Shown here: positions 15,394 to 22,451 of the stretch, in pieces
Numbering within the stretch: the first letter of the stretch is position 1
Layout: every line of letters starts with the position of its first letter
Source: a virus
Reading direction: 5' to 3' (one strand)
Length of the DNA: 33,140 nucleotides
IMG/VR virus record: IMGVR_UViG_3300021093_000228
Span: 1-33,140 of that record
Made by a program: the position numbers and the translations under genes
The notes under the pieces: generated by a model
Told to the model about the DNA's origin: nothing
Database searches by the model: none
Seen by the model: the letters and a program-made list of their open reading frames with translations, nothing else

Positions 15394-17101
15394 ATGGAAA
15401 AACTTTCTCTCTACCGGAAATCAGTGGACAGAGGTTAACTTTCAAAAAAATAATACGAATCTTATTATCGGAACAAATGGAGCTGGCAAGTCAACCATTT
15501 TGGATGCGTTGACTTTTGTTCTCTTCAATAAACCATTTCGTAAGATTAATAAACCACAACTTCCAAATACAACTAATGAAAAAGATTGTTGTGTAGAAAT
15601 TGAGTTTACTACAAATAATCGCCATTATCTTGTGCGTCGTGGTATCAAACCAAATATCTTTGATATTGAAGTGAATGGATCTCCACTGCACAAAGAAGCA
15701 GATGATCGTGCCAATCAAAAAATTCTGGAAGAAAATATTCTTAAAGTGAACTATAAGTCTTTTACTCAAATTGTAATTCTTGGTAGCAGCACTTTTGTTC
15801 CATTTATGCAGTTAACTACTGCCAATCGTCGAGAGGTCATTGAGGACCTTTTAGATATTCGTATTTTTTCTGCGATGAATGGAATTATCAAGGATAAAAT
15901 CCGCACGCAAAAGGATCAAATAAAATCTTTAGAACTTAAGAAGCAAACTCTTAAAGAAAAAGAGCAGATGCAACGAGAGTTCATTGAAGAGCTAGAAAAC
16001 CGTGGCAATGCCAATATTAATGCCAATAAAGAAAAGATTGTCAACTTAGATAAAGAAGTTGGTGTTTATATGGATGAGAATGCTCGAACAGAAGAGCAGG
16101 TATATTCTCTTACGAAAGAACAAGAAGAGGTTATTGGTGCTGGCGATAAGTTAGTAAAACTTAACAATCTTAAGGGTAAAATTTCACAAAAGGTAAGCAC
16201 AATTACCAAAGAACATAAGTTTTTCGCCGAAAATACGGTATGCCCTACTTGTACGCAAACTATAGAAGAAGAGTTTCGGTTAAATAGAATTACAGACGCT
16301 CAAAATAAGGCAAAGGAACTTAAGGAAGGTTACGAAGAACTCGAAAACACTATCAAGTTCGAACAGGACAGAGAGCGTCAATTCACTGCACTTTCTCAGG
16401 AGATTACAAAGTTAACGCATGGCATTTCTCAAAACAATACTCGAATTAGCCTCAACCAGAGACAAATCAGAGATCTTGAGCATGAAATTCAAACTATTAC
16501 CGAAAACCTTGCAAACCGAAATTCTGAACATGAGAAGCTAGAAGAGTTTAGAGAAAATCTCCAAAAAACATTTGAATACTTAGCAGACAAAAAACAGGAA
16601 ATCGTTTATTACGATTTTGCCTATTCCCTACTCAGGGACGATGGCGTTAAGACGAAGATCATTAAGAAGTATCTTCCGTTCATAAATCAGCAGGTGAATC
16701 GTTATCTACAGATGATGGACTTTTATATTAATTTCCATTTGGATGAAGAGTTTAACGAAACGGTAAAATCACCCATCCACGAAGACTTTTCTTATAGTTC
16801 CTTCAGTGAGGGTGAGAAAATGAGAATCGACCTTGCCCTTCTCTTCACCTGGAGAGAAGTCGCTAGAGTCAAAAACTCCGTTAATACCAATCTGCTGATT
16901 ATGGATGAGGTGTTTGATTCCTCACTTGATGGATTTGGAACCGACGAGTTCCTTAAGATTATTCGTTATGTCATTAAGGATGCTAATATTTTTGTGATTT
17001 CCCATAAGGCAGACCTTCATGACAAATTTGAAAGTGTCATAAGGTTTGAGAAAGTCAAAGGTTTTTCCCGTATGGTATCTTCACAGGCACAAGGAGAATG
17101 A
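15371..17101 (+). CDS. 46: Recombination endonuclease subunit gp46 (SbcC/Rad50-like ATPase)
   Basis: gp46 is the SMC-like ATPase partner of gp47. The 576 residues (T4 560) show Walker A GTNGAGKST at 34-42, two coiled-coil arms, a zinc hook CPTC at 291-294 in the middle of the coiled coil, the ABC signature FSEGEKMRIDLALLF near 480 and Walker B LLIMDEVFDSSLD near 515. Two such subunits join through the hooks. The ATG at 15371 overlaps the DUF3110 gene; the start is supported by the family N-terminus (ITFHKIKWKNFLSTG). The stop overlaps the next small gene. Confidence 0.97.
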   Translation: MITFHKIKWKNFLSTGNQWTEVNFQKNNTNLIIGTNGAGKSTILDALTFVLFNKPFRKINKPQLPNTTNEKDCCVEIEFTTNNRHYLVRRGIKPNIFDIEVNGSPLHKEADDRANQKILEENILKVNYKSFTQIVILGSSTFVPFMQLTTANRREVIEDLLDIRIFSAMNGIIKDKIRTQKDQIKSLELKKQTLKEKEQMQREFIEELENRGNANINANKEKIVNLDKEVGVYMDENARTEEQVYSLTKEQEEVIGAGDKLVKLNNLKGKISQKVSTITKEHKFFAENTVCPTCTQTIEEEFRLNRITDAQNKAKELKEGYEELENTIKFEQDRERQFTALSQEITKLTHGISQNNTRISLNQRQIRDLEHEIQTITENLANRNSEHEKLEEFRENLQKTFEYLADKKQEIVYYDFAYSLLRDDGVKTKIIKKYLPFINQQVNRYLQMMDFYINFHLDEEFNETVKSPIHEDFSYSSFSEGEKMRIDLALLFTWREVARVKNSVNTNLLIMDEVFDSSLDGFGTDEFLKIIRYVIKDANIFVISHKADLHDKFESVIRFEKVKGFSRMVSSQAQGE

Positions 17102-17271
17102 ACACCCCAAACTGGCAACACCATTCCAAGAAGGAGCAGAAGCGGAAACTGAAACCGCAAGCACTCCGACAAGCAAAGGCACGACTGATCCACTTTAAAA
17201 AGCGGCACATGACCTCCCCCAAAAAGGGAGGTTCTTCTGTATTATACGTTCATATGATTCAAGTCAAATGA
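17098..17271 (+). CDS. Small basic 57-residue protein, unknown function
   Basis: This reading frame begins on the ATGA overlap with gene 46 and ends on the ATGA overlap with the VWA gene. The product (MNTPNWQHHSKKEQKRKLKP onwards) is very rich in Lys, Arg, Gln and His, and would be strongly positive. Both junctions follow the coupling style of the surrounding genes, which supports it as real. Against it, a terminator-like hairpin lies inside its 3' part, and composition could reflect non-coding DNA. I do not recognise a family. Confidence 0.55.
   Translation: MNTPNWQHHSKKEQKRKLKPQALRQAKARLIHFKKRHMTSPKKGGSSVLYVHMIQVK
17212..17232 (+). terminator. Hairpin between gene 46 and the VWA gene
   Basis: ACCTCCC (17212-17218) and GGGAGGT (17226-17232) form a perfect 7-bp stem with a seven-base A-rich loop, followed by TCTTCTGTATTATAC. 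The T content is moderate, so it may be a weak terminator or an mRNA stability element. A -10-like TATTAT at 17240-17245 follows but has no -35 match. Confidence 0.55.
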
Positions 17272-19409
17272 CCGTTCGCCACGAAATCAAATCTCAACTT
17301 GCCAAACTGCTTGCCACTGAAGATCTTGTGGTTGAGCACAAGAAAGTAGAGACTGCTCAGTTTAATGTTCATACTCGTGTTCTTACTTTGCCAATGTGGG
17401 AGAAGGCAAGCAATACCGTGTATGACCTGCTGGTTGGGCACGAGGTCGGACACGCTCTCTATACACCTGATGAAGATTGGTTGAAGACTCACAAGATTCC
17501 CCCGCAGTTTGTGAATGTGGTGGAGGATGCCCGCATTGAGAAACTGATGAAGCGTCGTTATGCTGGTCTTTCCAAGACCTTCTATAAGGGATATGGAGAA
17601 CTTGCCGAGCAAGACTTCTTTCAGATTGCTGATGATGATCTGAGCACTTATAACCTTGCTGATAAAGTTAATCTCTATTATAAGATTGGTAATTTTGTAG
17701 ATATTCCTTTTGAGGATGATGAAAAGGAACTTGTTTCCCTGATTGGAGAGACTGAAACCTTTGCCGATGTTCTGATTGCTGCAGAAGCACTTTATAAGTA
17801 TTGTAAGCAAAAGCAGCAAGAAGAAACCAAGACTCCAATGGATTCACTTGAGTCGCAGAGTCAAGGTTCTAATCAACCTGCTTCTGACTTCTCTGACCAG
17901 ATGGAAGGTGAGAATGACCAGCAGGAGCAACCTGGTGAGACTGATTCTTATGGTGGCACTGCCGAACAGGAGCAACAGAAACCTACTTCTTCTGGTGGAG
18001 AAACCAATGAAGAACCCGAAGTGAAAACTATGGAATCCCTTGAGGAAGCACTCAAGGACTTGGTTGACCAGAGTGGGCAAGAGAATGTTTACCTTGAGTT
18101 GCCCAAACTTGACTTGGATAAAGTTATTGTTCCTAATGCTGAAATCCATGATAAGTGTAAGCAATACTGGAATGCTTGGGTTGAAGAACGGGAAGTTTCC
18201 ACCGAAGAAATCTTTGGTGAAGTTGATAAAAACTTTGTAGAGTTCAAGCGTTCGGCACAGAAAGAAGTCAACTATCTGGTGAAAGAGTTTGAGTGTCGCA
18301 AGGCAGCAGATTCCTATGCTCGTGCTACCACTGCCCGCACTGGTGTGTTGGACTGTACCAAACTTCACACTTACAAATACAACGAAGACCTCTTTAAGAA
18401 AGTCACCACTCTTGCCGATGGTAAGAATCATGGTCTGGTGTTTATCCTTGATTGGTCTGGTTCTATGAGTGATGTAATGCTGGATACTGTCAAACAACTG
18501 TTCAACCTTGTGTGGTTCTGTAAAAAAGTTGCAATCCCATTTGATGTTTATGCCTTTACCAGTGATTATCCTCTGGTAAAGTATGATGAGGATAACAAGG
18601 CAAATATCCGTGAACTTGCCTATACCAAGAAAGATGGTCTTGTTCAGGTTGGTGAATGGTTTTCGCTGATGAATATGCTCACCAGCAAGACCAATGTCAA
18701 AACTTTGGAAGAGCAGATGAAAAATATCTTCCGTCTTGCTTCTGCTTTCCGTTACAACTCTTTTGTCCGTTATAACATTCCTTATGGTTTGAGTCTTTCT
18801 GGCACTCCGCTGAATGAGACTTTGATTGCTCTTCACCAGATTCTTCCCAAGTTCCAGCAAGAAAACAAACTTCAAAAAGTTCAGTGTGTTGTTCTAACCG
18901 ATGGTGAGGCAGCAATGCCAAAGTATCACCGTGAAGTTCAGCGCCGCTGGGAGGAAGACCCTTTTCTGGGCACTGGTTACATTGGACATAATTCTTTCCT
19001 GCGTGACCGCAAGACTGGAAATACCTATTCACTTGATTGTGAGTGGTATGAGTTTACCGATGTTCTCCTTCAAAATCTGCGTGATAAGTTTAAGGATATG
19101 AACTTCATTGGTATTCGTGTGCTTGAAGGTCGTGATGCTGGTTCTTTTATCCGCCGTTATTGTGGATATTATGGTCCAGACTTTGAAAAAACCATGAGCA
19201 TTTGGAAGAAAGAAAAGGCATTTACGATTAAGAAGTCTGGGTATAATGCTTACTTTGGACTTTCAGCAAATGCTCTCGCACAAGACTCCGAGTTTGAAGT
19301 TGCCGAATGTGCGACCAAGACTCAAATTAAATCTGCTTTTGTAAAGAGTCTTAAGTCCAAGAAAATGAACAAAAAGATTCTTGGAGAGTTTGTGGAACTC
19401 GTTGCCTGA
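17268..19409 (+). CDS. CobT-like metallopeptidase-motif and VWA-domain protein
   Basis: A 713-residue protein in three parts. Residues 1-180 carry a zinc peptidase motif, HEVGH at 58-62, followed 24 residues later by NVVEDARIEK (Glu86, Glu91), in the style of a third zinc ligand. Residues about 185-275 are a Gln/Glu/Ser-rich linker. From about 385 there is a von Willebrand A domain with a complete MIDAS motif, DWSGS at 395-399, and a later TDGEA at 544-548. This layout agrees with CobT of the aerobic cobaltochelatase and with VWA partners of MoxR-type AAA proteins; the matching ATPase is at 19662. Metal chelation for cobalamin and protein remodelling are both possible roles. Cyanophage genomes often label such genes peptidase or CobT. 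Confidence 0.85.
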   Translation: MTVRHEIKSQLAKLLATEDLVVEHKKVETAQFNVHTRVLTLPMWEKASNTVYDLLVGHEVGHALYTPDEDWLKTHKIPPQFVNVVEDARIEKLMKRRYAGLSKTFYKGYGELAEQDFFQIADDDLSTYNLADKVNLYYKIGNFVDIPFEDDEKELVSLIGETETFADVLIAAEALYKYCKQKQQEETKTPMDSLESQSQGSNQPASDFSDQMEGENDQQEQPGETDSYGGTAEQEQQKPTSSGGETNEEPEVKTMESLEEALKDLVDQSGQENVYLELPKLDLDKVIVPNAEIHDKCKQYWNAWVEEREVSTEEIFGEVDKNFVEFKRSAQKEVNYLVKEFECRKAADSYARATTARTGVLDCTKLHTYKYNEDLFKKVTTLADGKNHGLVFILDWSGSMSDVMLDTVKQLFNLVWFCKKVAIPFDVYAFTSDYPLVKYDEDNKANIRELAYTKKDGLVQVGEWFSLMNMLTSKTNVKTLEEQMKNIFRLASAFRYNSFVRYNIPYGLSLSGTPLNETLIALHQILPKFQQENKLQKVQCVVLTDGEAAMPKYHREVQRRWEEDPFLGTGYIGHNSFLRDRKTGNTYSLDCEWYEFTDVLLQNLRDKFKDMNFIGIRVLEGRDAGSFIRRYCGYYGPDFEKTMSIWKKEKAFTIKKSGYNAYFGLSANALAQDSEFEVAECATKTQIKSAFVKSLKSKKMNKKILGEFVELVA

Positions 19410-19415
19410 TAAATA
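19408..19415 (+). promoter_or_regulatory. Late promoter-like element after the VWA gene
   Basis: GATAAATA differs from TATAAATA only at the first base. It overlaps the TGA of the VWA gene and lies 24 bases before the next small gene, the same geometry as the elements upstream of genes 20 and 67. Confidence 0.5.
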
Positions 19416-19439
19416 TTTGAAAGAATTCTAATAAGTCTA

Positions 19440-19577
19440 ATGAGTAGATTTACAGATTTGTTTCAGCAACCAGAACCAGTTGCCGAACCAGCACCAGAGC
19501 CTGTAAAGGAAGTAGTTGAAGAAAAGGTAATTCCCATTACCAAGGCTTCAAAGAAGAAAAAATTCACTATGGAGTGA
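19440..19577 (+). CDS. Small proline/glutamate-rich protein, unknown function
   Basis: A 45-residue protein starting MSRFTDLFQQ, continuing with Pro-Glu/Val-Ala repeats (PEPVAEPAPEPVKEVVEE) and ending in a basic KKKK tail. The N-terminal ten residues could be an amphipathic helix that docks on a partner; the middle would be an extended linker. It sits between the VWA and AAA genes, with a late-type promoter before it and a terminator after it, so it may be expressed apart from them. I do not recognise a family. Confidence 0.65.
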   Translation: MSRFTDLFQQPEPVAEPAPEPVKEVVEEKVIPITKASKKKKFTME

Positions 19578-19602
19578 TAGACCACTTTCCAAACTGTCCA
19601 CT

Positions 19603-19625
19603 GGGGGTCCTTGTGACCCCCTTTT
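19603..19625 (+). terminator. Rho-independent terminator upstream of the AAA gene
   Basis: GGGGGTC (19603-19609) and GACCCCC (19615-19621) form a perfect 7-bp stem with a five-base loop, followed by TTTT. It separates the small gene from the AAA ATPase gene. Confidence 0.87.
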
Positions 19626-19630
19626 CCGTA

Positions 19631-19636
19631 TATAAT
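19631..19636 (+). promoter_or_regulatory. Probable -10 element for the AAA ATPase gene
   Basis: TATAAT lies 9 bases after the terminator stem; a start near 19643 would leave a leader of about 19 bases. No good -35 exists at 17 bases (TCCTTG); TTGTGA at 19611-19616 is only 14 bases away. The promoter is therefore probable but weaker than others listed. Confidence 0.55.
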
Positions 19637-19661
19637 AACTTCAGTTAAACAAAACCACTCA

Positions 19662-20750
19662 ATGACCATTTCCGCTGACTACATCCGCACTTCTCTCCAA
19701 GCAGTGTATGGGGAGTCCGTGACTGCTGCTGATATTCGTGCCTGGTGTGCTATGAACGGTGCCAACTACCAGACTGTTACCAATAAACTCAACGATTACA
19801 AGACTGGTCGTGGTAAGTGGAACCTGACTATCCAGGAAGCACGAGAGCAGTTTGAGCAAGTTGTAAAAGCACCTGCCGCTATTCCTGCTATTGAGCAAAA
19901 TCTTATCCCTGAAAAAGATGATACCTTCGTCAAGTTTGGTAACTTTGGTGATGTTCGCAAGATTATTGAGTCCCGTCTTTTCTATCCTACTTTCATTACG
20001 GGACTCTCTGGTAATGGTAAAACTTTCTCTGTTGAGCAAGCGTGTGCCCAACTCAAGCGTGAACTGATTCGTGTCAACATTACGATTGAGACTGATGAGG
20101 ATGACCTGATTGGTGGTTTTCGTCTTGTTGACGGCAACACTGCCTGGCACAATGGTCCTGTGATTGAGGCACTTGAGCGTGGTGCTATTCTCCTGCTGGA
20201 TGAGATTGACCTTGCTTCCAACAAGATTCTGTGTCTCCAGTCCATCCTTGAAGGTAAGGGTGTATTCCTTAAAAAGATTGGTCGCTGGGTCAAACCTGCC
20301 GCTGGTTTCAATGTGATCGCCACCGCAAATACTAAAGGTAAGGGTAGTGATGATGGACGCTTTATCGGCACCAATGTTCTTAACGAAGCATTCCTTGAGC
20401 GTTTCCCTGTGACCTTTGAGCAGTCCTATCCTGCTCCTGCGACTGAACAGAAGATCCTTGAGGGCATTGCTTTGGATCTGGGTATGGAAGACCGTCAGTT
20501 CTGTAAGCGCCTGGTTGATTGGGCGGACGTGATCCGCAAGACGTTCTATGATGGTGGTATTGAAGAAATCATCAGCACCCGTCGTCTTGTCCATATTATT
20601 CGTGCTTACAGTATTTTTAACGACAAGGCAAAGGCAATTCAGGTTTGCGTCAATCGTTTTGATGATGAGACCAAGCAATCTTTCTTGGAACTCTACGATA
20701 AAATTGATGTTAATTTCCAAATGCCCGTTGACCACGAAGCACCTTTCTGA
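19662..20750 (+). CDS. cobS: MoxR/CobS-type AAA+ ATPase
   Basis: A 362-residue AAA+ ATPase. The first 60 residues form a small helical domain (ADYIRTSLQAVYGESVTAADIRAW). Walker A is GLSGNGKT at 114-121, Walker B is ILLLDEID at 176-183, followed by the sensor/insert block FNVIATANTKGKG and an arginine-finger region NEAFLERFPVTF. This is the architecture of CobS, the ATPase of cobaltochelatase, and of MoxR proteins. In cyanophages it is regularly annotated CobS, porphyrin biosynthesis. The VWA/HExxH protein just upstream is its likely partner, as CobT or other VWA proteins are for these ATPases. Its enzymatic role in the phage is unproven. A promoter for the next genes lies within its last codons. 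Confidence 0.85.
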   Translation: MTISADYIRTSLQAVYGESVTAADIRAWCAMNGANYQTVTNKLNDYKTGRGKWNLTIQEAREQFEQVVKAPAAIPAIEQNLIPEKDDTFVKFGNFGDVRKIIESRLFYPTFITGLSGNGKTFSVEQACAQLKRELIRVNITIETDEDDLIGGFRLVDGNTAWHNGPVIEALERGAILLLDEIDLASNKILCLQSILEGKGVFLKKIGRWVKPAAGFNVIATANTKGKGSDDGRFIGTNVLNEAFLERFPVTFEQSYPAPATEQKILEGIALDLGMEDRQFCKRLVDWADVIRKTFYDGGIEEIISTRRLVHIIRAYSIFNDKAKAIQVCVNRFDDETKQSFLELYDKIDVNFQMPVDHEAPF

Positions 20751-20757
20751 TATAATT
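20729..20757 (+). promoter_or_regulatory. Sigma70-type promoter for the DUF3310-clamp genes
   Basis: TTGACC (20729-20734), a 17-base spacer and an extended -10, TGATATAAT (TATAAT at 20752-20757). It overlaps the end of the AAA gene. The expected start near 20764 leaves a leader of about 24 bases. Confidence 0.8.
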
Positions 20758-20758
20758 G

Positions 20759-20782
20759 GGGAAGGTAAAAAAGTGCCTTCCC
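20759..20782 (+). other. Inverted repeat between promoter and start codon of the DUF3310 gene
   Basis: GGGAAGG (20759-20765) and CCTTCCC (20776-20782) are perfect 7-bp arms with a ten-base loop, followed by TTATT and the ATG at 20788. For read-through transcripts from the AAA gene it can fold as a weak terminator; transcripts starting at the local promoter would lose most of the 5' arm. Confidence 0.55.
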
Positions 20783-20787
20783 TTATT

Positions 20788-21150
20788 ATGGACGAGTATC
20801 CTTATTCAATGAACGATTTTACTATTAGTATGAACGAAGACATTATTAAACAATCTCCCAGTACTCCATGGAAGTATAACGAAGAAGAAATCGTAAAAGA
20901 ACTCCTTGAGTACATCCGTGGAACTTATAATCAACACTATTCCGCTGGTGATCAGAAGATTCAAACTCTAGATCTGATTGAAGCGTGTGGTGATGGTGAA
21001 GCATTCTGCCGTAGTAACATCCTTAAGTATGCTTCCCGTTATGATAAGAAGGGCAGTGCTCGCCGTGACATTATGAAGATCCTTCATTATGCTGTTCTTC
21101 TTTTGAACTTCAATGATAAGAATGCCGTCCGTGAAACCTACAATCAATGA
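20788..21150 (+). CDS. DUF3310-type phage protein
   Basis: A 120-residue protein. The frame is open far upstream, but the first start after the promoter is ATG 20788 (MDEYPYSMNDFTIS). The C-terminal half, HYSAGDQKIQTLDLIEACGD, FCRSNILKYASRYDKKG and DIMKILHYAVLLLNF, fits the pattern of DUF3310, a short helical domain common in phages and sometimes labelled nucleotide kinase without proof. The function is unknown; location directly before the sliding clamp gene, in the same transcript, suggests a role in early replication or nucleotide metabolism. The stop overlaps an ATGA upstream of the clamp start. Confidence 0.82.
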   Translation: MDEYPYSMNDFTISMNEDIIKQSPSTPWKYNEEEIVKELLEYIRGTYNQHYSAGDQKIQTLDLIEACGDGEAFCRSNILKYASRYDKKGSARRDIMKILHYAVLLLNFNDKNAVRETYNQ

Positions 21151-21155
21151 ACAAC

Positions 21156-21821
21156 ATGAAACTCTCTGACAACACCCTGACTATTCTTAAGAACTTCGCA
21201 GGTATCAACAACTCTATTCTTGTGAAGCAGGGTACTCGTCTTCGCACCATCTCTGTTGCCAAGAATATTCTTGCCGAAGCAGATATTACTGAAGAGTTCC
21301 CCCGTGACTTTGCCATTTATGATCTCAACCAGTTTCTTAATGGTTTGAGTCTTCACCAGGACCCTGACCTTGATTTCAAAGAGGATTCCTATCTTTCCAT
21401 CAAAGAAGGCAAGCGTAGGGTGAAGTATTTCTTTGCCGATCCTAATGTGATTATCTCTCCCCCAGATAAAGATATTCAACTTCCTTCACAAGATGTTTGT
21501 TTCCAACTTGACAGTGCTTCTTTGGAGAAACTGGTCAAGGCAGCAGCAGTTTATCAACTCCCAGACCTTTCTGCGATTGGTGAAGCAGGTGTAATCAAAC
21601 TGGTTGTGCGTGATAAGAAGAACGATACTTCCAATGAATATGCCATTGTTGTTGGTGAAACCGACCAAGAGTTTACTTTCAACTTCAAAGTGGAAAACAT
21701 CAAAATCATTCCTGGTGCCTACGATGTAGTTGTGTCTTCTAAACTTTTGTCACAGTTCACCAATACTCGCTACAACCTTAAGTATTATATTGCCCTGGAA
21801 CCTGATTCTACTTTTGGATGA
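21156..21821 (+). CDS. 45: Sliding clamp gp45
   Basis: gp45 is the trimeric processivity clamp for gp43 and also the mobile activator of late transcription through gp55. The product is 221 residues from the start at 21156 (T4 228). I chose this ATG because the resulting MKLSDNTLTILKNFAGINNSI matches the T4 beginning (MKLSKDTTALLKNFATINSGI). An in-frame ATG three codons earlier, at 21147, overlaps the upstream stop as ATGA and is also possible. Further clamp landmarks are DFAIYDLNQFLNGLSL near 48-63, and the C-terminal ALEPDSTFG, matching T4 VALEADSTHDF. The next gene starts on the ATGA of its stop. Confidence 0.95.
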   Translation: MKLSDNTLTILKNFAGINNSILVKQGTRLRTISVAKNILAEADITEEFPRDFAIYDLNQFLNGLSLHQDPDLDFKEDSYLSIKEGKRRVKYFFADPNVIISPPDKDIQLPSQDVCFQLDSASLEKLVKAAAVYQLPDLSAIGEAGVIKLVVRDKKNDTSNEYAIVVGETDQEFTFNFKVENIKIIPGAYDVVVSSKLLSQFTNTRYNLKYYIALEPDSTFG

Positions 21822-22330
21822 ACATCTTCGTAACTTCTCCTTGGCCCGCAGAGAGTGCCATTTGTCTCCCTGATAAACATGTAGTTAAGATGCCTTTGGA
21901 ATGCTGCCAAATGCTTTCCATTGTGGCATCTGAAAAATGGGGTCACGGGTATGGTCCTTTGCTTAAGACTGACAACACTCCCTACAGAACTGAAAAGGGT
22001 GCGTTTCGTAATCATCCCTGTACCAAATGGGCAATGGATAGTATCCACAATGCCTATTGGTTGATTAAGCATGGACTTAACTTGTGTGATGAATACACTT
22101 TGAGGTATAATAAAATCCACTCCTGCTACAAGACACTTGTAGATGCCTTCTATTTGTTTCCAAGGGGAAAGATTACAGAAGTAACTCCATTCGCTCGTGC
22201 CATGCCCGAAGAATGGAAATATGACGACAGCATTGATACATTCACTGCTTACAAAATGTATATCGCATCCAAACCTTGGGTTGCTGATAACTATCTGCGT
22301 ATGCCAGAGCGTAAACCAGAATGGGTATGA
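21818..22330 (+). CDS. Conserved-looking 170-residue protein of unknown function
   Basis: I do not recognise a named family with certainty. The protein starts MNIFVTSPWPAESAICLPDKHVVKMPLECCQML and later has RNHPCTKWAMDSIHNAYWLIKHGLNLCDEYTLRY, a mix of conserved-looking His, Cys, Trp and Glu that suggests an enzyme or metal site (about residues 20-110), followed by a loop-rich tail rich in Pro and Trp. I recall similar proteins with LPDKHVVKMPLE and HPC-W blocks in other marine T4-like phages. It lies between the clamp and clamp loader genes, with ATGA overlaps on both sides, so it is co-translated with replication proteins. Confidence 0.82.
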   Translation: MNIFVTSPWPAESAICLPDKHVVKMPLECCQMLSIVASEKWGHGYGPLLKTDNTPYRTEKGAFRNHPCTKWAMDSIHNAYWLIKHGLNLCDEYTLRYNKIHSCYKTLVDAFYLFPRGKITEVTPFARAMPEEWKYDDSIDTFTAYKMYIASKPWVADNYLRMPERKPEWV

Positions 22331-22449
22331 AATACGAGAAAGGCACCTTTTTTCTTGACAGATATACACATAAAGTGTATATTTTTGATGGGAAAGAATG
22401 GTGGGAAATTGTCCCAAGTTCTTATTTGAAAAAACCTGATTGGACTTAA
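22327..22449 (+). CDS. Small 40-residue aromatic-rich protein, unknown function
   Basis: It starts on the ATGA of the previous gene and ends three bases before the gene 44 ATG. The peptide, MKYEKGTFFLDRYTHKVYIF and then DGKEWWEIVPSSYLKKPDW, is unusually rich in Trp, Tyr and Phe and looks like a short beta-sheet protein. A promoter for gene 44 lies within it. Tight coupling on both sides supports it, but its size leaves some doubt. Confidence 0.62.
   Translation: MKYEKGTFFLDRYTHKVYIFDGKEWWEIVPSSYLKKPDWT
22355..22383 (+). promoter_or_regulatory. Sigma70-type promoter upstream of gene 44
   Basis: TTGACA (22355-22360), a 17-base spacer and TATATT (22378-22383), inside the coding sequence of the 40-residue protein. 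The spacer and -10 carry a perfect 8-bp inverted repeat, ATATACAC / GTGTATAT (22362-22369 and 22375-22382), which could bind a dimeric regulator. The expected start is near 22390, about 60 bases before gene 44. Confidence 0.6.
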
Positions 22450-22451
22450 TT

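Noticed and set aside
17240-17245. TATTAT as a -10 element for the VWA gene.
   Set aside because: There is no acceptable -35, and the hexamer has one mismatch; too weak to list as a promoter.
17844-18875. A 343-codon open frame on the minus strand opposite the VWA gene.
   Set aside because: It lies fully within a gene with clear zinc and VWA motifs on the + strand, all neighbours are on +, and its translation shows no domain. It is a by-product of codon bias.
19659-20735. A 358-codon open frame on the minus strand opposite the AAA ATPase gene.
   Set aside because: The + strand frame has Walker A/B and arginine-finger motifs; the minus frame is a mirror without ribosome site, promoter or domain.
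21147-21155. Three-codon longer start for the sliding clamp.
   Set aside because: The family N-terminus matches from the ATG at 21156; the earlier ATG remains possible because of its ATGA overlap, but is not preferred.
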